30,808 nt of DNA from a virus: the IMG/VR virus record IMGVR_UViG_3300030430_002235, positions 27,441 to 58,248 of that record; one strand, 5' to 3'. A program made the translations under genes and the position numbers. Positions 1-6,615 of the stretch are shown piece after piece. How positions within the stretch are numbered: the first letter of the stretch is position 1; each line of letters starts with the position of its first letter. The notes below the pieces were generated by a model. It made no database searches and had not been told where the DNA came from. It saw only the letters and a list, made by a program, of their open reading frames with translations.

Positions 1-204
1 ATTATTAATAAAGTAAGTAGAGATACGGGTATTAGTAAGAGTAAGGTAAAAGATATTCTTACTAAAACCTTTTCTCAGATACAAGTTAATCTTGAAGATG
101 ATAAGAATGTTATGTTAAGAGGTTTTGCAAAGTTTGTAAAAGCTAAACGAAAAACAAAACAAGAAGAAACTAATTGGAATAAATTTAAAACAAAACTAAA
201 ATGA
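1..204 (+). CDS. HU/IHF-like DNA-binding protein, 5'-truncated by window edge
   Basis: The first base begins an open frame that runs to TGA at 202-204 and encodes the last 67 residues of a small basic protein. The visible part follows the HU/IHF pattern: an N-terminal helical stretch containing DTGISKSKVKDIL, then a segment ending in the GFAKF motif, which corresponds to the GFGTF turn before the DNA-binding arms, then a lysine-rich tail. HU/IHF proteins bend DNA and act in replication, packaging and transcription, and crAss-like phages are known to carry such genes. The start lies outside the window, and the tail looks shorter than a full HU arm. The stop overlaps the next gene's start as ATGA. 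Family assignment is by motif only. Confidence 0.75.
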   Translation: MINKVSRDTGISKSKVKDILTKTFSQIQVNLEDDKNVMLRGFAKFVKAKRKTKQEETNWNKFKTKLK

Positions 205-341
205 CTAAAAACATTTTGATTTTTTTATTGAAGTTAATTGCATCTGATGTAGAGGTAGTTAAAAAGAAAAAGAAAAGAGGTAGACCATTCGGTAGTAAGG
301 ATAGTAAACCAAGAATAAGAAGAAAAAAAATAGTAGCATAG
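201..341 (+). CDS. AT-hook micro-protein (46 aa)
   Basis: The ATG at 201 overlaps the previous stop as ATGA, and the frame ends with TAG at 339-341, one base before the next ATG at 343. The protein has a short hydrophobic N-terminal part (ILIFLLKLIA) followed by a highly basic stretch centred on KKRGRPFGSKDSKPR, a classic AT-hook core (RGRP) flanked by lysines and arginines. AT-hooks bind the minor groove of AT-rich DNA, which suits this AT-rich genome. Next to an HU-like gene it may act in nucleoid organisation or regulation, but that is inference. The hydrophobic N-terminus could alternatively be a membrane or helix-packing segment. Confidence 0.65.
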   Translation: MTKNILIFLLKLIASDVEVVKKKKKRGRPFGSKDSKPRIRRKKIVA

Positions 342-342
342 T

Positions 343-978
343 ATGAAACCTAATATTATTATTGTTGGTAGAAGTGGCACAGGTAAGTCCACGTCGCTAA
401 GGAATTTAGACCCTGCAACTACTGCAGTTCTAAATGCCGAAAGAAAACAGTTACCTTTCAAAGGTGCTAATGAATTTCTTAACGTACCTATAGCAACTGT
501 CAAAGAGTTTCACGCTAGTCTTGAAAAGGCTATGGAAAGTGAAAAGGTTCAGACGATAGTTATAGAATCATTCACATCTCTTATAGAAATGATATATAGA
601 GAATCTGATATTAAGTATAGAGGATTTGATGTATGGAGTGCTTATAATAAAGAGATAGATAATATACTAAACAAGAGCAAGAATACTGATAAGCATATTA
701 TATTCCTTGCTATAGATGGTGTATATGAGGATGAGAATGGCGTATCTGAAAGGTATGTAGCTGTTGATGGTAATCGTTGGAAGAAACGAGTAGAAAAAGA
801 ATTTGTGGTATGTTTGTACACAGACCCTAAGAAAGATGAAGAAGGTATGAAATATAGATTCAGAACAAACAGTATTGGTACAGATAGTGCTAAGTCTCCT
901 ATGGGAATGTTTGATGATATGTATATTGATAATGACCTTCATCAAGTAATCGAAAAATGTAATGAATATTATAATTAA
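343..978 (+). CDS. Sak4-type RecA-like recombination ATPase
   Basis: This 211-residue P-loop ATPase has Walker A GRSGTGKST at residues 9-17 and a Walker-B-like beta strand TIVIESF at about 71-77, with glutamate where aspartate is usual. The size, the short RecA-core architecture and an SSB-like gene immediately downstream match phage Sak4 (AAA_24) single-strand annealing ATPases. Sak4 proteins are remote RecA homologues that pair complementary single strands, helped by a cognate SSB. ATG at 343 is the only reasonable start, one base after the preceding stop. It probably loads on single-stranded ends made by the PD-(D/E)XK nuclease encoded at 3711. A generic phage P-loop protein is the main alternative. 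Confidence 0.8.
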   Translation: MKPNIIIVGRSGTGKSTSLRNLDPATTAVLNAERKQLPFKGANEFLNVPIATVKEFHASLEKAMESEKVQTIVIESFTSLIEMIYRESDIKYRGFDVWSAYNKEIDNILNKSKNTDKHIIFLAIDGVYEDENGVSERYVAVDGNRWKKRVEKEFVVCLYTDPKKDEEGMKYRFRTNSIGTDSAKSPMGMFDDMYIDNDLHQVIEKCNEYYN

Positions 979-989
979 AATTAAATCGT

Positions 990-1511
990 ATGTTTAACTT
1001 AAAATCAGTTGAAGTAAGTGAAGGCTCTAAGTATCTTGGAGCAGGAGTTCACAAAGTAAAAGTAATTTCTTGGGAAGACAAAGGAGACTTTGTAGAGTAT
1101 GTTCTTAAGAATAAATCAGGAGAGAAAGGTATCCGATTCTACAAGGTAAAGGATACCGATAAAGACATTGTAAAAGAAATCAAAGCTAAACAGCTTAAAG
1201 GTTTCTTATTAGATTGTGGAGTGTCTAACTTTAGTTCAGACCAGGCAGCAATAGCATCAGCAGTAGACGCTGTAGTAAATGTTATATTGCGAGATAGAGA
1301 GTATTGGACTAATGACAGGGATACAGGTATGCCTGTAATTAAAACTGCTACAGAATATTTTAGCTCTCGTAAGCCTGAAGTATCTGTAGAATTTAAGGAT
1401 AGTTTTAACAAGCCTCTTTCGGAAGAAGACAAGGCTGCATATGAAGCTGCATTAGCAGCTCATAATGGAATGCAGACTGCTAAAACTGTTGAGGATAATT
1501 TACCATTCTAA
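990..1511 (+). CDS. SSB-like protein (DUF669-type) with acidic C-terminal tip
   Basis: This 173-residue protein begins MFNLKSVEVSEGSKYLGAGVH, a pattern I associate with DUF669-type phage single-strand-binding proteins, and is predicted to be beta-rich in its first two thirds. The decisive feature is the C-terminus, TVEDNLPF: an acidic stretch ending in Pro-Phe like the tip of bacterial SSB (DDDIPF), which recruits partner proteins. It lies 11 bases after the Sak4-type ATPase, the usual pairing of annealase and SSB. Its TAA overlaps the next ATG as TAATG, indicating translational coupling. It probably coats single-stranded phage DNA during recombination and replication. The tip is visible directly; the DUF669 assignment is from memory of the family. 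Confidence 0.75.
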   Translation: MFNLKSVEVSEGSKYLGAGVHKVKVISWEDKGDFVEYVLKNKSGEKGIRFYKVKDTDKDIVKEIKAKQLKGFLLDCGVSNFSSDQAAIASAVDAVVNVILRDREYWTNDRDTGMPVIKTATEYFSSRKPEVSVEFKDSFNKPLSEEDKAAYEAALAAHNGMQTAKTVEDNLPF

Positions 1512-1759
1512 TGGCTAAGAATAAGAAAAAAGAAATGAAAGAGATAGAAATTGACGGAGTTAAATACTCCGTTCAATTACCTATCGCAGATTTTATACAA
1601 AAGCTTCATGTAGAAAAGAACCAGCTCGGTGCGCTGGTAGCGGATTGGGTTAAGATACAAGACGCTATGCAAAGTGTAGGTAAAAAACTAGGTGAATATT
1701 TTGAAGAAATGGCTAAAGCTAATGAAACATCTGGCAACAGTACAAAATCAGACGCTTAA
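1511..1759 (+). CDS. Hypothetical small charged protein (82 aa)
   Basis: I do not recognise this gene. It starts on the ATG that overlaps the SSB stop (TAATG) and ends 38 bases inside the next reading frame. The protein is lysine-rich at its N-terminus (MAKNKKKEMKEIEIDGVKYS), followed by a short beta-like segment and a long amphipathic helix (IADFIQKLHVEKNQLGALVADWVKIQDAMQ) that could form a coiled coil, with a polar tail. No catalytic motif or membrane segment is visible. Its place inside the recombination cluster suggests a role in DNA metabolism, but nothing in the sequence proves it. Confidence 0.65.
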   Translation: MAKNKKKEMKEIEIDGVKYSVQLPIADFIQKLHVEKNQLGALVADWVKIQDAMQSVGKKLGEYFEEMAKANETSGNSTKSDA

Positions 1760-2111
1760 GTTTAATAATGAAACTATATTTAAGTCTGACCTGATTGCAA
1801 GGGAGGGTAAGTTAGTAGTTATCAGTGTTGATAATTACAAAACAAAGCGAAGTCTTGACTTAAATAAGTATTATTGGGGAGTAGTCGTAAGGCTACTTTC
1901 CGATTTTACTGGCTTTGATAAAGACGATATGCACGAAGTATTAAAGCGTAAGTTTTTATTTGCAAAGAAAAAGATTAATGATGAATGGGTAGAGTATACA
2001 TTGTCAACAACTAAACTCAGCAATACAGATATGGTAGAGTTTATAGAAAATGTAAAACGCTGGGCTGCTGAACACCTAGATGTTTATATACCTGACCCTA
2101 ACGAAATATAA
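1722..2111 (+). CDS. NinB-like recombination protein
   Basis: The protein contains KRSLDLNKYYWGVVVRLLSD, close to the RSxDQNxxxW pattern of NinB-like phage recombination proteins, followed by an all-alpha region (DKDDMHEVLKRKFLF) and an acidic C-terminus. NinB (lambda Orf family) proteins bind single-stranded DNA and mediate recombination with SSB, which fits the neighbours on both sides. ATG at 1722 gives 129 residues and overlaps the previous gene by 38 bases; a GTG at 1692 in the same frame would add 10 residues but lies deeper in that gene, so I prefer 1722. The stop overlaps the RusA-like gene as TAATG. Confidence 0.7.
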   Translation: MKHLATVQNQTLKFNNETIFKSDLIAREGKLVVISVDNYKTKRSLDLNKYYWGVVVRLLSDFTGFDKDDMHEVLKRKFLFAKKKINDEWVEYTLSTTKLSNTDMVEFIENVKRWAAEHLDVYIPDPNEI

Positions 2112-2476
2112 TGAAACAAATATACATTAAAGGTAATGTGTCTTCGTCTAAGAATAGCAAACAATGGACAGGTAAATTCTTAGTACATAGCAAGACTGCA
2201 GCTAGATATATTAAAAATACTAAACAAGATTATATATCTAATAAAGAAAACTTTCTAGAGATGATTAAAGATAAAGAGAAACCTTATAAGATTTCTTTTT
2301 ATTTTATTAGAGACACCAGAAGAAAGTTTGATTATGTAAATGCAGCACAGCTACCATTAGATTTAATGCAAAAGTACGGCTGGTTAGAAGATGATGACTG
2401 CCACAATGTAATACCTGTGTTTGAAGGATACGAAGTAGATAAAGAAAATGCAGGAGTAATAATAAAAATTTTATGA
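2111..2476 (+). CDS. rusA: RusA-like Holliday junction resolvase
   Basis: At 121 residues this matches the size of RusA resolvases, dimeric endonucleases that cut four-way junctions symmetrically. The family signature is visible: a basic strand (FIRDTRRKFDYVN, about 65-77) giving the first acidic residue near D74, a helix with the next acidic position (PLDLMQKYGWL), and the DDDC cluster at 94-97, equivalent to the conserved aspartate after 'g.l.dDs'. The usual D-x-D-N reads F-D-Y-V-N here, so one acidic ligand may be shifted. It starts at the TAATG overlap with the NinB-like gene and its stop overlaps the next start as ATGA. It would resolve recombination or replication intermediates before packaging. 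Confidence 0.75.
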   Translation: MKQIYIKGNVSSSKNSKQWTGKFLVHSKTAARYIKNTKQDYISNKENFLEMIKDKEKPYKISFYFIRDTRRKFDYVNAAQLPLDLMQKYGWLEDDDCHNVIPVFEGYEVDKENAGVIIKIL

Positions 2477-2955
2477 GTAACACAGACAAAACATTAGAAC
2501 AATATATAAACGATTATTGTCAAACTTTAGATGTTAAGTTTACAGAGATAACATCTAGTAAAAGAACCAGACACCTAGCAGATTGTAGAGCTATACTAGG
2601 TTACATTCTAATAACTAAATTTCATATATCATTAACTAATGCTGGTAAGGTTCTTAACAGGCATCACAGTTCTATTATACATTATAGAAAGTTAGTTCCT
2701 GAAACTGCTAAATATGATATAGTATTTAAAGAAATGTTAGATAAAGCTATATCACTACATAAATCTTATCAAGATAGCGGTGTACGATTTCAAGGATTAC
2801 AAGATAGGTTTTTAATTTCTAATAAAGAATTAAGAAATAAATTATTAAAGTTGCGAGAAGAAATGAATATAGATAGAGTGACTATAATTAAGTTACAAGA
2901 AAAGATAGAATCTCTAGAGCAAGAATTAAGATGCGTTAAATATAATTACGCATAG
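2473..2955 (+). CDS. DnaA domain-IV-like DNA-binding protein with C-terminal coiled coil
   Basis: Residues about 30-75 follow the DnaA domain IV pattern: a TRHLADCRAILGYIL helix corresponding to the R-x-aRqiamyl element, then SLTNAGKVLNRHHSSIIHYRK, matching the signature helix in which the invariant D-H-S/T reads H-H-S-S. The AAA+ ATPase domain of DnaA is absent. Residues about 110-158 form a heptad-rich coiled coil (LLKLREEMNIDRVTIIKLQEK), likely for dimerisation. It probably binds specific duplex sites, perhaps DnaA-box-like, at an origin or promoter. Translation is coupled to the RusA-like gene by a 4-base overlap. The DNA-binding fold is well supported; its target is unknown. Confidence 0.75.
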   Translation: MSNTDKTLEQYINDYCQTLDVKFTEITSSKRTRHLADCRAILGYILITKFHISLTNAGKVLNRHHSSIIHYRKLVPETAKYDIVFKEMLDKAISLHKSYQDSGVRFQGLQDRFLISNKELRNKLLKLREEMNIDRVTIIKLQEKIESLEQELRCVKYNYA

Positions 2956-2991
2956 TTGTATATTAAATAAATTTAATTTAACTTGCCGTAC

Positions 2992-3201
2992 ATGGCAATA
3001 GATAGACAAGAGGTTGTATTCTATAAAGTGGAGGATGATATTGATACTAAAGAGATTAGAATACCCAAGATAATAAATACAGATGTTTCTTTTGAGTTAA
3101 TGTTTGGTATTAAAACGCCCAGACAAAATTGGACTAATGATAACAAAAGAAGAGAAAAAATAGAGTATTTAAACATATACGAAACTTATTACAGAAGTTA
3201 A
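2992..3201 (+). CDS. Hypothetical protein (69 aa)
   Basis: I do not recognise this protein. I place the start at ATG 2992; a TTG three codons upstream (2983) is possible but less likely. It follows a 36-base gap of almost pure A/T, one of the few gaps in the rightward block. The N-terminal half is acidic and probably beta-stranded (EVVFYKVEDDIDTKEIRIPK); the C-terminal half is basic and aromatic (KTPRQNWTNDNKRREKIEYL). No membrane segment, cysteine motif or catalytic motif is visible. Tight packing with the gene at 3206 suggests a shared transcript. Confidence 0.6.
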   Translation: MAIDRQEVVFYKVEDDIDTKEIRIPKIINTDVSFELMFGIKTPRQNWTNDNKRREKIEYLNIYETYYRS

Positions 3202-3205
3202 TATT

Positions 3206-3418
3206 ATGGAACAAAAAATCAAATTAACAAGAGAAGAAGTATCACTTTTAATACATTCAGTTCAACGTATGTATATCAAGTTAGAACAATACAAGGATAA
3301 TAAGAGTGAGTTAATGAGAAAACACAGACTATTAATAGGAACATTACTAGAGTTAGAAAAACAAATAATTGATGATAGTAATTCAGTAAAACAAACTGCT
3401 GTAGAATGGCTAAAATAA
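3206..3418 (+). CDS. Hypothetical helical protein (70 aa)
   Basis: I do not recognise this protein. It begins four bases after the previous stop and overlaps the next gene by 13 bases. Nearly the whole chain looks helical with heptad-like leucine and isoleucine spacing (LTREEVSLLIHSVQRMYIKL and LLIGTLLELEKQII), so it is probably a small helical hairpin or coiled-coil dimer. There is no signal peptide or transmembrane stretch. Small helical proteins in phage early operons often modify host enzymes, but no partner can be named here. Confidence 0.6.
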   Translation: MEQKIKLTREEVSLLIHSVQRMYIKLEQYKDNKSELMRKHRLLIGTLLELEKQIIDDSNSVKQTAVEWLK

Positions 3419-3696
3419 GTAAAAAAGAAACAACTAATCGTATTGAGTTAGCTGTAGATAAAGTTAAGAATCTTTTAATAGATAAGAATAAAAGCTATGG
3501 AGACTCTGCTTTAAATCCTGCTAACATATTTGCTAAAGGAACTGCTGTAGATAATCTTACAGCAAGGATAGATGATAAGTTAATGAGAATTAGAAACAAA
3601 GGTATAAACGACAAAACAGAAGATACTATAGATGACCTTATAGGTTATTTAGTTTTACTAAAGCTAGCATTACAAGACGAAGAAGAATCAAAATAA
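3406..3696 (+). CDS. DUF1599 (Nmad1) family protein
   Basis: This 96-residue protein carries the motif run I associate with DUF1599, also named nucleotide modification associated domain 1: a KNKSYGDSALNPANIF segment (about 28-43), then LTARIDDKLMRIRNKG and a helix with DTIDDLIGYLVLLKLAL. Conserved acidic and lysine residues on long helices suggest an all-alpha nucleotide-handling fold. The family occurs widely in phages and has been linked by comparative genomics to nucleotide or base modification; its reaction is not established. ATG 3406 overlaps the upstream gene by 13 bases. The family assignment is fairly secure; a role in DNA modification is inference. Confidence 0.75.
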   Translation: MAKISKKETTNRIELAVDKVKNLLIDKNKSYGDSALNPANIFAKGTAVDNLTARIDDKLMRIRNKGINDKTEDTIDDLIGYLVLLKLALQDEEESK

Positions 3697-3710
3697 TTAA
3701 GAAGAATAGT

Positions 3711-4526
3711 ATGAAACAAAACAATATTTACTCTGAGCCTATAATAGACTTAGAGATAACTGACGCTACCTATTATGGTGATGATAGGTATATGTCACAA
3801 AGCATGTTGTCGTATGTCGAAAAAAGTATGCGACACTATATAGAATATATATCTGGTAATATAGGTGTCTATGAAACCGAGGCTATGAAGTTTGGAACTG
3901 CATATCATCATTTTGTTTTAGAACCTGAAACATTTGATGATGTATATTTTATATTAGATTTACTTGAAAGACCAGAGCCTACCAGGAGCATGAATCTGGC
4001 AGCCAATAAAAGATGGAAAGAAGATATAATGTTAGCTAACGTTAATAAACAATTAATTAACTCTAATGATTTTGATTCAATAAAATGTATGGCTAAAGAA
4101 CTATCTACAAATAATAACATACAAGATTTGTTTGTTGGCTCAGAATTTGAAAAGATTATCCTATGGAAAAATAGAGAGTCAGGTGTGTTGTGTAAAGGTA
4201 AAATAGATATTATTAATGAAGACAAAGGATTTATTTGTGATTTAAAAACCTGTCAATCGGCTAATCCAAAAGTTTTTAAAGACACTATAGTTAATAGAAA
4301 CTATCATAGGCAAGCAGCTTTCTATTTAGATGCTGTTGGTATGAAAGACTACTATATAATAGCTCAAGAAAAAGTTTATCCGTTTGCATATTGCACATAT
4401 AAACTATCAGATGAGTTAATAGAAGAAGGAAGAAAAGAATATCAAATGCTACTTAATAAGTTTAAATCTTTAAATGATGGCATTAACTTTAATCATTACA
4501 ACAATGGCAAAGTATATGAAGTCTAA
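3711..4526 (+). CDS. PD-(D/E)XK exonuclease, RecE/Cas4-like
   Basis: This 271-residue protein has the motif order of phage PD-(D/E)XK exonucleases of the exodeoxyribonuclease VIII type: SQSMLSYVEKS and FGTAYHHFVLEP near the N-terminus, then GKIDII with D166, DLKT with D177 and K179, and a QAAFYLDAV helix (the Q-xxx-Y motif). These residues bind metal and cleave the phosphodiester bond. Such enzymes resect double-stranded ends to give single-stranded tails for an annealase, here probably the Sak4-type ATPase encoded at 343. I see no iron-sulphur cysteine cluster of the kind found in many Cas4 proteins. It starts 14 bases after the DUF1599 gene, and its end overlaps the next gene. Confidence 0.85.
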   Translation: MKQNNIYSEPIIDLEITDATYYGDDRYMSQSMLSYVEKSMRHYIEYISGNIGVYETEAMKFGTAYHHFVLEPETFDDVYFILDLLERPEPTRSMNLAANKRWKEDIMLANVNKQLINSNDFDSIKCMAKELSTNNNIQDLFVGSEFEKIILWKNRESGVLCKGKIDIINEDKGFICDLKTCQSANPKVFKDTIVNRNYHRQAAFYLDAVGMKDYYIIAQEKVYPFAYCTYKLSDELIEEGRKEYQMLLNKFKSLNDGINFNHYNNGKVYEV

Positions 4527-4914
4527 TCACATATTTGTGTATGGTACATTAAGAAAGGGAGGAAACAATAACTCTCTATTAAGACATGCAAAGTTTATTG
4601 GCTCAGGTAAAACTAAAAATCTTTATAGTTTATATACTGCAGGAATACCATACTTAAATCCAAATGAAGAAGTTTGCCAGATTGTTGGAGAAGTATATGA
4701 AGTAGATGAAGATACCTTTATGGCTATTGATATGCTAGAAGGACATCCTAGATGGTATTATAGATACCCTGCTGAAATAGTATTAGAAGATGGAACTGAT
4801 ACTATAGCATGGGTATATTTTAATAATCATAAAACTAACCACAGATTAGATGATGGCGACTATATTAAATACATAAACAGATATGACAAGAGTAGAATAT
4901 CTCAGGAGGTATAA
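4516..4914 (+). CDS. Gamma-glutamylcyclotransferase-like (AIG2/GGCT) protein
   Basis: The start chosen, ATG 4516, gives 132 residues beginning MKSNHIFVYGTLRKGG, which places the family hallmark YGTLRxG at residues 9-15 as in most GGCT-like proteins; ATGs at 4504 and 4474 are in frame but add an atypical leader. The second hallmark, DMLEGHPRWYYRYP, has the presumed catalytic glutamate at about E75. The fold is a small beta-barrel that releases 5-oxoproline from gamma-glutamyl amines or acts on related substrates. In phages the substrate is uncertain; one idea is trimming of glutamyl groups in DNA hypermodification. It overlaps the nuclease gene by 11 bases. Confidence 0.8.
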   Translation: MKSNHIFVYGTLRKGGNNNSLLRHAKFIGSGKTKNLYSLYTAGIPYLNPNEEVCQIVGEVYEVDEDTFMAIDMLEGHPRWYYRYPAEIVLEDGTDTIAWVYFNNHKTNHRLDDGDYIKYINRYDKSRISQEV

Positions 4915-5011
4915 AAGATACCTAGAAAAAATGTTAAAGAAGGTGAACTCTTTAATAACTAGAGAACATAGTAAAGCTTCTGCTATACAAAAGAAGATTG
5001 AAAGAAGATAG
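4883..5011 (+). CDS. Small basic protein (42 aa), last gene of rightward block
   Basis: An ATG at 4883 inside the end of the GGCT-like gene opens a 42-residue frame ending with TAG at 5009-5011. The product is very basic and helical (RRYKRYLEKMLKKVNSLITR, then KKIERR at the end). It fills what would otherwise be a 97-base gap and ends exactly where the stop codon of the opposing gene begins (5012). An in-frame ATG at 4931 would give a 26-residue version. No homologue is recognised. The arguments for coding are tight packing and an uninterrupted, compositionally biased frame, so confidence is moderate. Confidence 0.45.
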   Translation: MTRVEYLRRYKRYLEKMLKKVNSLITREHSKASAIQKKIERR

Positions 5012-5623
5012 TTATTTAGCTATTAAAACTCCTCCTACAAAACCAGCTCCGATAAGAAACCACTTGGTCTCATACCATTTTTTCTCGTCGACTATTTTAT
5101 AGTTTTGTATATTAACAGTATTAACATAAGGGTTAGATGAAGATACATCTATTGTATATTCTTTCCCTTTTGTTATACCTGTCCATCCTTTGATTTTTTT
5201 ATCACCTACTACTATACTAAGTTTGTTTGGTATAGATAGTTTGTTTATAGTAAAGTCTTCCTGAGTGTATGTAAAGTCAAAAGAATAAAATGTAGTATCT
5301 ATAACTAATTGTGATACAAAATTGCAGGCTGAGTCGATACTAGTGTTAGGAACGCTAAATACAACAGTATCAATAACAGTATTTGTTTGTATAATAGTAA
5401 CTGCTTCGACATCTTTAAACTCTTTAATTTGTTTTTTAAGTTCATCATTCTTATTAGTTAATGTTTCTATTTGTTCTGTAGTAATATTAAAAGCTTTGTT
5501 AGCTTCATCTAAATCTTGTAAAGCTAAATCATACTTATATTGATAAGACTTTTTTTGGTGTGCGAGTATAAAGATGCTTATGCCTAGCAGAAAGAATATA
5601 GTATATTTAAGTTTATCTCCCAT
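5012..5623 (-). CDS. Two-anchor coiled-coil membrane protein, spanin-like candidate
   Basis: This 203-residue protein has an N-terminal transmembrane helix (YTIFFLLGISIFILA, about 7-21), a long charged coiled coil (residues about 30-75), a beta-rich middle (about 80-170) and a second hydrophobic segment at the extreme C-terminus (WFLIGAGFVGGVLIAK). The membrane-coil-membrane plan and its place at the distal end of the late block suggest an envelope-spanning lysis protein (spanin-like), but no lipobox is present and classical Rz proteins have only one anchor. It might instead be a membrane-anchored accessory protein. It overlaps the metallophosphoesterase gene by 11 bases. Confidence 0.6.
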   Translation of the reverse strand: MGDKLKYTIFFLLGISIFILAHQKKSYQYKYDLALQDLDEANKAFNITTEQIETLTNKNDELKKQIKEFKDVEAVTIIQTNTVIDTVVFSVPNTSIDSACNFVSQLVIDTTFYSFDFTYTQEDFTINKLSIPNKLSIVVGDKKIKGWTGITKGKEYTIDVSSSNPYVNTVNIQNYKIVDEKKWYETKWFLIGAGFVGGVLIAK

Positions 5624-6371
5624 TCCAAGTATATTTAGAACCTAAATCCATAGGAACAAACAAAGCAATCCTGCCGCCATCTAATACCACTCCACATCCT
5701 AATGTAGGTTTTTTAGGAAACCCTTTACCATAAGCCATTGCATACGAATCTACATCAATCCCACAACCCACATTCATTCCAAATATTAAATCATTACGAG
5801 AAGCCATATAAGATACTCCACCGAAGCTATGGCTATGACCTACTACAGTAGACTGTCTATTAGCTATAGCTCTATTTCTATGACCATTAGGGCCACTGCT
5901 TCCAGTACCGTGTTCATATAAAACATTATCTATTTCCCAATGCATTTCCCACTTCCATCCTTTAGGTGCACTCCATATATCTTCATATGATTTCATAAAA
6001 CGTTTAGGTATACCATAAGTCATAGCCTTTCTAAAAGGTAGTGCTGAGTGATTACCTACGCATACCTTTACTTCTGGAAATGTTTTATACCACTCTTCCA
6101 TTCTAGCTTGTGCAAGCTCTGCTTCTCTTGATGCTCCAAACCCATCTGGGTCGTGCTCGTGATAAGATAGTGCGTGATTATCTACCTCATCTCCTATATG
6201 AACTATAGTGCTACATCCAAATCTATTGAATGTTTCATAACAAAAATTTAAATAATCAGGATGACAAAACGGTTCGTGTGTATCTCCTATAATACCAACA
6301 TTGTTTCCGTTTCTAAAGTTTTGTATTAATTCATATTCTTGTTCAGTTAATCTTGGTCTATACTTCGACAT
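5613..6371 (-). CDS. Metallophosphoesterase (calcineurin-like)
   Basis: With the start at ATG 6371 (252 aa) the five metal-binding motifs are in order: GDTH with D30 and H32, GDEVD with D61 and D64, GNH with N107 and H108, a histidine in HGTG near 154, and GHSH with H179 and H181. This is the complete dinuclear active site of calcineurin-like phosphoesterases, so the enzyme should be active. Likely substrates are phosphate mono- or diesters of nucleotides or nucleic acid; the sequence does not say which. An ATG at 6398 is in frame but would lengthen the overlap with the upstream gene from 14 to 41 bases. An enzyme of this kind is unusual in a late structural block. Confidence 0.85.
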   Translation of the reverse strand: MSKYRPRLTEQEYELIQNFRNGNNVGIIGDTHEPFCHPDYLNFCYETFNRFGCSTIVHIGDEVDNHALSYHEHDPDGFGASREAELAQARMEEWYKTFPEVKVCVGNHSALPFRKAMTYGIPKRFMKSYEDIWSAPKGWKWEMHWEIDNVLYEHGTGSSGPNGHRNRAIANRQSTVVGHSHSFGGVSYMASRNDLIFGMNVGCGIDVDSYAMAYGKGFPKKPTLGCGVVLDGGRIALFVPMDLGSKYTWNGR

Positions 6372-6615
6372 AATCAAATTCTTTTGGGCCATAACCATGT
6401 TGTGATATAAGTCGTATAGACTTTATAGTTAGGCTGTCTAATAATTTCTTGCCACCCCTTATAGATTTTTTGCATCTTGATAAAACTTCTGGGTTGGCCA
6501 TCAGTTCAGTTTCATTATTCCCCTTGCAAACTATTCTTTTTACAGTAAATATTTTACCATTTTTAGATACAACTTTTATATCCGCTAACCATATAGGAAC
6601 TTTTATATTAGTCAT
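6358..6615 (-). CDS. Hypothetical protein (85 aa)
   Basis: I do not recognise this protein. It is basic, with a beta-like N-terminus (IKVPIWLADIKVVSKNGKIF), a cysteine-containing middle (IVCKGNN, SRCKKS) and a polar C-terminus. It overlaps its neighbours by 8 bases (upstream) and 14 bases (downstream), indicating coupled translation with the metallophosphoesterase. No transmembrane helix, signal peptide or catalytic motif is seen. The pairing with the phosphoesterase suggests a related role, but this rests on position alone. Confidence 0.6.
   Translation of the reverse strand: MTNIKVPIWLADIKVVSKNGKIFTVKRIVCKGNNETELMANPEVLSRCKKSIRGGKKLLDSLTIKSIRLISQHGYGPKEFDYVEV

Noticed and set aside
1692-1721. 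Upstream GTG start for the NinB-like gene
   Set aside because: It would lengthen the overlap with the previous gene to 68 bases and add residues (MNILKKWLKL) that do not resemble the family's N-terminus; ATG 1722 fits better.
4904-4910. Perfect Shine-Dalgarno-like AGGAGGT near the end of the GGCT-like gene
   Set aside because: The nearest downstream ATG (4931) is 20 bases away, too far for normal use, and the genome otherwise avoids such motifs; it encodes Arg-Arg in the small basic frame.
5065-5083. Rightward hairpin TGGT-CTCAT-ACCA followed by six T, possible terminator
   Set aside because: Only four base pairs, and it lies within the coding end of the leftward membrane protein; too weak to call.
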